NCBI GenBank assembly: GCA_024181965.1
Contig: BQXS01012511.1
Span: forward strand, 7,203 to 37,092
Source of the DNA: Aduncisulcus paluster
Taxonomy: Eukaryota; Fornicata
DNA length: 29,890 bases
Direction: 5' to 3'
Numbering within the stretch: the stretch's first letter is position 1; every line of letters starts with the position of its first letter. The notes below the pieces were generated by a model. It made no database searches. It worked only from the letters and a program-made list of their open reading frames with translations, and was not told where the DNA came from. Below are positions 10,701 through 16,900 of this stretch, one piece after another. The position numbers and the translations under genes were made by a program.

Positions 10701-10740
10701 CAATATCTTGGCCACTTTCTGAGCTTGATTTTGGATCCAT
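4795..10740 (-). CDS. Giant protein kinase with seven novel ~150-aa modules (3 exons)
   Basis: Exons 10740-10702, 10549-9452 and 9303-4795 join in frame to 1,881 residues. The ATG at 10740 is the first after an in-frame TAG. Catalytic domain ~915-1270: Gly loop GHGGFGKV (~921), VLKKM lysine, HRDVKPDN (~1086), DLG in place of DFG (~1111) and CGTIVYNSYE for the APE region (~1158). All catalytic residues are present, so an active Ser/Thr kinase is expected. It carries an acidic Asp/Ser insert (DADDSEDSDSS) before the C-lobe. Five modules precede the kinase and two follow it, separated by a low-complexity linker (~1290-1550). Each module has IPIPRDDP, then a KESKEYDQS-AQKMLKGE segment, LSHLSIPFPSP, KGAYICV, LLFTFT, KKYEF, FLPIDL-NVVLCEIEGKG and a closing strand; it looks like a beta-sandwich that may bind ligand, but I do not recognise it. 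No TM segment or signal peptide is seen, so it is probably cytoplasmic. Confidence 0.93.
4798..5792 (-). repeat. Two C-terminal modules of the kinase protein (A-B)
   Basis: Module 6 (from ~5790, PIPRDSPNV) is class A and module 7 (from ~5237, IPIPRDDPKII) is class B, joined by the WSESPVVKSEFVQEGD linker. Module 7 is nearly identical in DNA to modules 2 and 3 (compare 4865-4930 with 8872-8935 and 9574-9640). The protein ends right after the closing strand of module 7. Confidence 0.9.
5909..6424 (-). repeat. Duplicated linker segment in the kinase protein
   Basis: The linker after the kinase domain contains two copies, about 95 bp each, at ~6326-6424 and ~5909-6004. They encode SEMEKKTGDGNQTLPVSSSY and SEMERRGDGIQSIPLSSTY, each followed by TIDTSSGS. 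Between the copies lies a Glu/Lys-rich stretch. This is a diverged internal duplication within a Ser/Thr-rich region. Confidence 0.8.
7760..10512 (-). repeat. Five N-terminal modules of the kinase protein (A-B-B-A-B)
   Basis: Module starts (IPRD/IPRG motif) lie near 10510, 9946, 9262, 8753 and 8212 on the minus strand. Two classes are visible. Class A (modules 1 and 4) has MM-G-E and HISIPF- or DISLPF-type sequence with SSSxSIKGAYIC. Class B (modules 2, 3 and 5) has QKMLKGE-type sequence with LSHLSIPFPSP. Modules 2 and 3 are close to identical at DNA level over the KGAYICV to EIEGKG stretch. Module 4 is the most diverged (IKCAYICLSYRKS). Intron 2 lies in the linker between modules 2 and 3. 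Confidence 0.9.
9304..9451 (-). other. Kinase gene intron 2 (148 bp, phase 0)
   Basis: Donor GTATGTTCAT at 9451 and acceptor ATATGTAG ending at 9304. Splicing gives EEQWSKA-PTIKSEFMNSGD followed by AIPIPRGN, which lines up residue by residue with the uninterrupted equivalents REKLWSEAQVVKPEFVQEGD and SIPIPRGD in other modules. The internal repeat therefore proves the junction. Confidence 0.95.
10550..10701 (-). other. Kinase gene intron 1 (152 bp, phase 0)
   Basis: Donor GTATGTTTCT at 10701 and acceptor TTTATTAG ending at 10550. Splicing joins MDPKSSSESGQDI to IQEVKPKFIHEGYL, and the latter matches the inter-module sequence (VVKPEFVQEGD) seen elsewhere in the protein. The intron interior contains stops. 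Confidence 0.88.
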
Positions 10741-10746
10741 TGTGTT

Positions 10747-10960
10747 CTAAAATGTCTATGATGAGAACACGAACAATAATAAAAATAATATGATAATTTT
10801 AACAAAGAATGTCACCACAATCATCGAACATGAAGTGAGTTTCAAGGAGGAAATGAGGACAAGAACACAAAAGAACAGCCAGCAAGAATCAGTAAATAAA
10901 ACATGGTGATTATGGATTGAGAAGAATGTAATCTCGAATAAACAAAGAATTATGACATAC
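10747..10960 (-). other. Candidate 5'UTR intron of the kinase gene
   Basis: GTATGT at 10960 (minus) and an acceptor-like CATTTTAG ending at 10747, six bases before the start ATG, could bound a 214-bp untranslated-leader intron. No ATG-initiated frame upstream would be joined. Support is motif match only. Confidence 0.25.
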
Positions 10961-11195
10961 AATATTTATGAAGTGTTGAATTTATCCCAAAAGAAGATAC
11001 TATTTCTTATTTCATAAAATTGAGTATTAAAACCCCATTTATTGAATAAAATTTAATAGTATAATTCAAAAATAGAAAAATATTTATTATAATATCCAAG
11101 ATTGAGCTGAGAACCCCCTCAATAATGAATACCATTCAAATTTCCAAGATATATGAGATTAATAAGTACATTAAAAGATTATTATGGGTCAAACA

Positions 11196-11316
11196 CCATC
11201 ATACAACGAGCCTTATCACAAAGTATGATGGAATTGTAACTATCATCATCCATTTCCGACCAAAGTGAACTTCACTTTAATATTGAATATTCTACGTATA
11301 AATCCTCGAAAGGATT
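11196..11316. repeat. Cluster of three perfect inverted repeats
   Basis: CCATCATAC (11196-11204) pairs with GTATGATGG (11223-11231) across an 18-nt loop. AAAGTGAACTTCACTTT (11262-11278) is a 17-bp odd palindrome. AAATCCT-CGAA-AGGATTT (11299-11316) is a 7-bp stem with a 4-nt loop. All three fall within 121 bp, outside coding sequence. They could be a structured non-coding RNA or regulatory DNA. Confidence 0.55.
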
Positions 11317-11521
11317 TCATATCTTCATAAATTACAACAAATAAATTATAATAGACTCTTATATAGACGAAAAAGTTCGCAGCTAGAAAAGGAAGATAAT
11401 ATTTATGGTATTTTGTATCGTATAAATATAATATAACAGTACAACGAAAAACAATAACAATAAATAAAAATAAAAATATAATAAAAATAAAATAAATAAA
11501 AAAAACTATTATTTTTATAGT

Positions 11522-13036
11522 TTATACTCTAATGGTGCTACAAATTGATTTTAAATCGTGAACTTCCGCGCTAAGGTTTTGAGTCTCTCGAAATGACAAC
11601 AAACTTGAAGTTAGTGCAGACTCAAGTGATGTCAAGAGTTGTTTATCAGAAAATATCCCAAGACACTCATTTTCAGAGAGTAAATATAGAGAATGGAGAT
11701 GTTGAACGTGGGAGATTGCTAGAACAGTGACTAATTCAATAAATTCAGAAAGAAACACATAATCAGTGGTCGGAATCACTGCCAAATCTACAAATCTCTC
11801 GGCAATAGGAAGAAGGGAAGGGTGTCTGAAATTGAAACCTAACTCAATTAAAGCATTAAGAGTTTCATCACGAGATATGACTTTTCTTCTACCGCTTGTT
11901 GTACAATACGCAGGATTCTCAAGACAAATGGGGTTTGTGTGAGGCAAATTATCCTCAGAATTATAGCTGTATGTGATAAAACACACAGGATCTTCATATA
12001 TATCCTCATTATTCGACTCGCTAGAATACTCTCTATAATTGGAATCAGATTTAGAGGAAGAGGAGGAAGAAGATGGATTAGAATTATCGATTAGATCAGA
12101 ATCTTGATCATTGTGCTCAAATTCAGTGGTAGAAGAGGTCAAAGAACATGATGATTTGTCATAATCATTGGAATCAATACTACACGTGAAATCAGAATTG
12201 AAATTATCACTATCAGTTTCATTATTATTGATAAATGGCTCAGATTTTAAATTGTTTTCATCAAAAAATGTCGAATTCGAATCAGATGACCCCTCGAAGG
12301 AGTAGGACTCAGAGGAGTACGTATTATCTGAAATCTCTTGGCATCTTCCGTATCTTTCGTATCCTGTAGTGGTAAATACAGTCACGGCTGCCAAAAGAAG
12401 GTTCTCAGCTTGCTTATACTCATCATATCTGATTACGTTGTCATCAACATCATAACAGAATAAATTAAAAATATTGTTCGTGATCCGGGGAGAAAATTCA
12501 ACATTAATCATATCTCCAGATATTCCCATCATATTGGCGACAAGAATTGGGAGTTTTTCACTGAAAGCAGCCTTTGAGATTTCGAAACTTTCATCCGAGT
12601 CGATTAGATAGAAGTTGGAATGACTAACCTCTTCTGAAAATCGTAATTTCATGCCATTGGCCATTAAACCCATATCAATCCAGAAAAATGCAGTTTTCTT
12701 AAAAGAAACCCGGATGTTATCTTCTGGTTGAATTCCAAGCGAAATACACTCGGAAAACTCTTCTTCATATTGAGCAAATTCTTCTTCTGCCTCATGGACA
12801 TACCTATAGTCATCCTCCTTGGGAGTTCTCATCGTAAAGAATTCTGAATCACTTAAAGGATCCCAACGAGCAGTATAAACTGATTGTATAGAGTAAAATA
12901 TTATAATAATTGAACAAAAACAACAATATAATTTGTTGAGACTCATCATATATTTGCGGTACAACCCATAGTACAAGGAAAAAGAACGTTGTTTATGTTT
13001 TGATAATAATTCATCAATGAAGGAAAATTTTGACAT
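11522..13036 (-). CDS. Ser/Asp-rich protein with N-terminal signal or membrane anchor
   Basis: 504 residues from ATG 13036. A hydrophobic segment (LYCCFCSIIIIFYSIQSVYTA, ~35-55) follows a basic stretch, making it a type II anchor; if translation starts instead at Met30 or Met31 it is a classic cleavable signal peptide. Residues ~60-235 look folded and acidic (KKTAFFWIDMGLMANGMKLR; TVFTTTGYERYGRC). Residues ~245-355 are a disordered Ser/Asn/Asp tract. The last ~110 residues are helical with conserved-looking hydrophobics (TLNALIELGFNFRHPSLLPI). I recognise no family. The start lies in ATATATAATGTCA, a 13-mer shared with the start of the giant gene at 19706. It is divergent from the small zinc-protein gene; the 273-bp gap between them must hold both promoters. 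Confidence 0.8.
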   Translation of the reverse strand: MSKFSFIDELLSKHKQRSFSLYYGLYRKYMMSLNKLYCCFCSIIIIFYSIQSVYTARWDPLSDSEFFTMRTPKEDDYRYVHEAEEEFAQYEEEFSECISLGIQPEDNIRVSFKKTAFFWIDMGLMANGMKLRFSEEVSHSNFYLIDSDESFEISKAAFSEKLPILVANMMGISGDMINVEFSPRITNNIFNLFCYDVDDNVIRYDEYKQAENLLLAAVTVFTTTGYERYGRCQEISDNTYSSESYSFEGSSDSNSTFFDENNLKSEPFINNNETDSDNFNSDFTCSIDSNDYDKSSCSLTSSTTEFEHNDQDSDLIDNSNPSSSSSSSKSDSNYREYSSESNNEDIYEDPVCFITYSYNSEDNLPHTNPICLENPAYCTTSGRRKVISRDETLNALIELGFNFRHPSLLPIAERFVDLAVIPTTDYVFLSEFIELVTVLAISHVQHLHSLYLLSENECLGIFSDKQLLTSLESALTSSLLSFRETQNLSAEVHDLKSICSTIRV

Positions 13037-13309
13037 TATATATGGGGTTTATTTTTATCAATCGAATGGTTTAACATTTGTATAAGTTTATTCCCACTGA
13101 TAACGAGGTTGAAAATAGATTAGATGAAGCAGGATCATTTCACGGTTTTTAAATCCAAAAATAATGATTTCTCATCATTTCTATTTAATAATATTCCAAT
13201 CAGAAAATTCGTCTGACTTGGTAGAGTTGATTGGTTGTGGCCCATTGATTGTAACGGCTTTTACCTATTCATTGAGTCTTTATTTATTATAATTTGTTTA
13301 TTTTGATTC
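13037..13309. promoter_or_regulatory. Divergent promoter region
   Basis: 273 bp between two divergently transcribed genes, so both promoters should lie here. It is AT-rich. The 13-mer ATATATAATGTCA (minus, 13031-13043) overlaps the left gene's start codon. No other motif is assigned. Confidence 0.45.
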
Positions 13310-13696
13310 ATGAGTGGCAAAATCTGTGACTTATGTGAATGTCAAGGGACTGAACATGATCTGAAAACGGATTCGAATGGTGTTACCGAGATGTGTGATA
13401 AATGTGGTCATATCTTCTGTTCCGTTGAACCAAATTCTCAATGCCAATTTTGTAAAAAATTGCGAAGTGAATCTAAACTCCTTCGAGAAGTTGAGAAACT
13501 CGAGAGTCTCCCGAAGGAATCCTCGGCCAAACTTGAGTTTGACGACGATTTATTCTTTGTAGATGCAATTCTTTACAGAGATACTCTCTTATCTAGGCAG
13601 CTTGATGATGAAGTCATGGGTAAACACGTGATTGATGATCAAAGTATCTGGACTCCTTCTATTGGGAAAAGAACTTCCCTTGTTGATTATTTGTAA
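13310..13696 (+). CDS. Small Cys-rich zinc-binding protein
   Basis: 128 residues. The N-terminal ~50 residues contain CDLC, CDKCGHIFC and CQFC, giving seven cysteines and a histidine in a CxxC-x(n)-CxxCGxxFC-x(n)-CxxC pattern that resembles a two-zinc treble-clef or RING/FYVE-like finger but fits no family I can name. A short charged helix (KLRSESKLLREVEKLESL) and an acidic region follow. The C-terminus is hydrophilic (IGKRTSLVDYL). The ATG is the first in frame. Likely a protein-protein or nucleic-acid adaptor. The gene converges with the giant gene at 13923. Confidence 0.75.
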   Translation: MSGKICDLCECQGTEHDLKTDSNGVTEMCDKCGHIFCSVEPNSQCQFCKKLRSESKLLREVEKLESLPKESSAKLEFDDDLFFVDAILYRDTLLSRQLDDEVMGKHVIDDQSIWTPSIGKRTSLVDYL

Positions 13697-13922
13697 TTTC
13701 TCACGGCTTTATTTATGCGTAATGGATTCATGTATATACATTTTCTGACTTTTTGTCTCTTTTTCAAGATCAGGCACCGGAACCCAAGTTCACTCTCGAC
13801 TTCTCGAAGAACGATGCTTATTCATTGCATTGTTCTACCAAAATGCAATCTGTTCGTCTTTTATTTAATTCCAGAAGATGCATCAGTGGTTTTTTTATGA
13901 TATTTTTTAAATTAAATTAAAT

Positions 13923-16900
13923 TTATTTTCTTCTATTGTCTCTGGCCTTCTTTGGGTCTTGTGGAGTTTCTATTGATAATCCTTCAATTAGAAATGTCGA
14001 GGGAGGCAGTGGATACACTAATTGCTTTCCTCCTTTCCCCTGAATGTGGAATCCTTGTGATTGTAAATTCATTTTCTTGGATCTCTTCGTTTCTACGGCC
14101 AACCTTGATGATATCTTTGGTTTCAAGGGCTGTGAATGGGGTAGTTTTGACCTGAGTGATAGAGACGTCTGGTCTTTAGGTTGTCTTCCACTTAGATGTT
14201 CGAACGTAAGGTTCTTTGAGCGTGAAGGGACTGATTTCAAGGATCTGGATTCCATTATCGATCCTCTGTGTGGCATCAGAGCTGGATGCTGATGTGCTTG
14301 AGCAGCAGAAAGGACAGCCCCTTCTCCAATGACTGAATATTCAATAAAAGCATTACTCACCCTTCTCTCAAGTCTTGCTTTGCGTTCTTTGCCTTTTTGA
14401 GCGAATCTAGAAGCTGATGGTGGCACTGGTATTCTTTTTGAGGATTGAGTTTCATCAGGATCATTCAGGAAAATTGATTTTAACATCCGATCATCAATTT
14501 TATCTATTTTTAGAGTATCTAGACCCACATCATTCGTGTGGAGCAAAGAAGTTAAAAATAGCGATAAAATATCTCGATAGGTAATTGATATTGGTTTTTT
14601 CTTGGATTTTAAGATCTGTTCTCTTGTTTTTTGAGAGACGAACGAACGTTTATCGAGTCCATATTCGATAGATTTCTTTGGAGGAGAGAGAGGGGAAGAA
14701 AGGGCCGCCGAATAAGAATTGTAACCCATGTCACTCTGCGAAAATAACAAGGAATTTAATAAAGGGTGATGGATAAGCGAAAGAAATGATATTAAATCTA
14801 AATTAAATGCGATGGCACGAATCAAGATACGTGAAGGTTCAAGATTGATTGGAACAACACCAAATTTCCTCACTTCTGTGAATTCTCCATGTTGTAATTC
14901 ATGCCTTCTCTGTTGCCATGATATTTCATCGCTGCTAAATTCAGACGAAGACGGGGAATGGGCATCATCCATATGTTGCATTTTCCCTCCTCTTCCTCCT
15001 CTTCCTCCTCTGCCTTTTCCTCGGTTTGGATGTGTTACTTTTGTTGAATGTTGTTGAATGGTTCTTTTGGCTGCTATACTGTGCAATGCATCAGAGGATG
15101 ATGGTTGGTAGTCTTCGTTAATCATAGTTAATGAAATACCGACGCCAGCAACTTCATGATGATCAATGAAAGAATGTTTCTGTTTCTCTTCATCATCAAT
15201 TCGTTTCCGATCGAATGACGTAATGGGTAGCACTTTTTGTTGGACAATTATCTTACCATTGTGATCGACCATATCTGTTGGAACTTCAGGAGAGATTGGA
15301 GATTGGCACAACTGCTGCTGTTCTGTTTCTCTCTCAGTTTCAGAAGAAGAAGACGAATCGGGAATGTTTGCTTCACTCCGCTCTCTAGCTTCTCTAGATC
15401 TCAACTCATGTTCTTCTTGCTCAGAGGATGAGGATTCACTATTCATAAGTCTGTCGGCCTTTGGAGTAATTACGACTCCCTCAGTGATTGGTGGAGGTTT
15501 TATACCAAGAGATAGAGTACTCGAGGTTGGAGTGGACGGCATTCGAACGGATACAGCACCACCAGGACCAATATTATTCTTATTGCTAAAAGCTGGATGG
15601 CCTGGGTTCTGGTGGGAATGTGCATCAAAGGCAGAAGATCCATGGGTATTATTGCCCTTACTGAATGGTTGAGTCGCATATAACATTATTTGTTCATAAG
15701 CATTATATTCATGTGTTTTAGAAGTATTTCCTTTACCCTGTAACGATAAAGAACTGATGTATTGTTTGCTTTTGGTTCGTTTTCTTTCCCATTTCGAATG
15801 TTTTAACTCTTTCATGTAACTATCCTCCGCCCCTCCAAGAATTCCAGCAAATTTTATGATGTTGATGTCAGACGCATTCAATAACAAGGTCTTGACAACC
15901 CTCGAGATGGCTATTCCTGCATTCTCAAGGATTATACTTGCTATCTGGAATATTCCACCGCCTCTCTCACACATCATCTTAAACAGTTGTCTTGAACTTA
16001 CGAGTCCAGATAACAACAAAGAGGACAACTCCCTTAAATTGACTTCTTTTTGAAAAGCAGCGTTTTGAGTTGATCTGCCGTGAGCTGATATTCCGTTCCC
16101 TAACTCTTCTCTCCTCATTTCTTTCTTAATCTTCTCAATAACGGGTATATTTATAGCCTTTTCCGACGATATTCTCCTCAGGGCATGGAGATATTGTCTT
16201 CTCTGTTCAACAGTATCAGCTCCATGCATTGAACCCTGTAAGATACCACTAGTGGGATGGTACATATGTGACTCAGGGGAAGGTCTGCCTTGTACAAGAG
16301 AGGAATCAGCCCTCCCACGAACAACATCATTCTCGTGCACAACGTCAAGTGTTGTTGAACCCCAAGATAGAGCCGAGGCAGGTGTCATTCCACCAGCTGA
16401 ACGATGACTGAACGAGGAACGAGCAGATTCAGTTAAAACAAACCTATTTGAGATGGACATCCGACGAGAACGTTGTCCAGGTATTGTTAACTGATCAAAC
16501 CGTTCAATTGGAGGCAGTTTTCTCATTCTAGCACTCGACGGAGCAAGGCCATATGATGATGAAAATCTCTGATCACCTCTACCTTTATGAAAGGCAGCTA
16601 AATAGTCCGTTTTAGGGGTTATTTCTTCAACAGTTTCCTCAGCAGCGAATCTTGGATCTGAGATCATATGCGATTTGCCATGGTACGGTTTCGAGAAGGA
16701 CAGTTGTTTACGAATTGTATTACGTCTAATATCAGCAAAAGATGTAGCTTCAGGGCCAAAATTGGGTTGCTGGGCTTGAGCAGCCATTCTTGCTGATTGT
16801 GAATCTCCACCCAATCTTGAGGTGAGGGCGTTCATTTGTTGGTGGATCATTAAGGCAGTTGGAACATCCTTGGATGAATATGGTGACAGGTCTGAGGGCT

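Larger units (their letters stand above)
10741..11521. other. Intergenic region with three hairpins
   Basis: 781 bp between the kinase start and the end of the next minus-strand gene. It is AT-rich and the small hydrophobic frame at 10756-10962 is not convincing. Three inverted repeats cluster at 11196-11316 (listed separately). The 11440-11520 end is almost pure A/T. Promoter and leader of the kinase gene must lie here. Confidence 0.6.

Noticed and set aside
10756-10962. 68-aa very hydrophobic minus-strand frame
   Set aside because: It starts at TTG and has the Phe/Leu/Ile composition of random AT-rich DNA.
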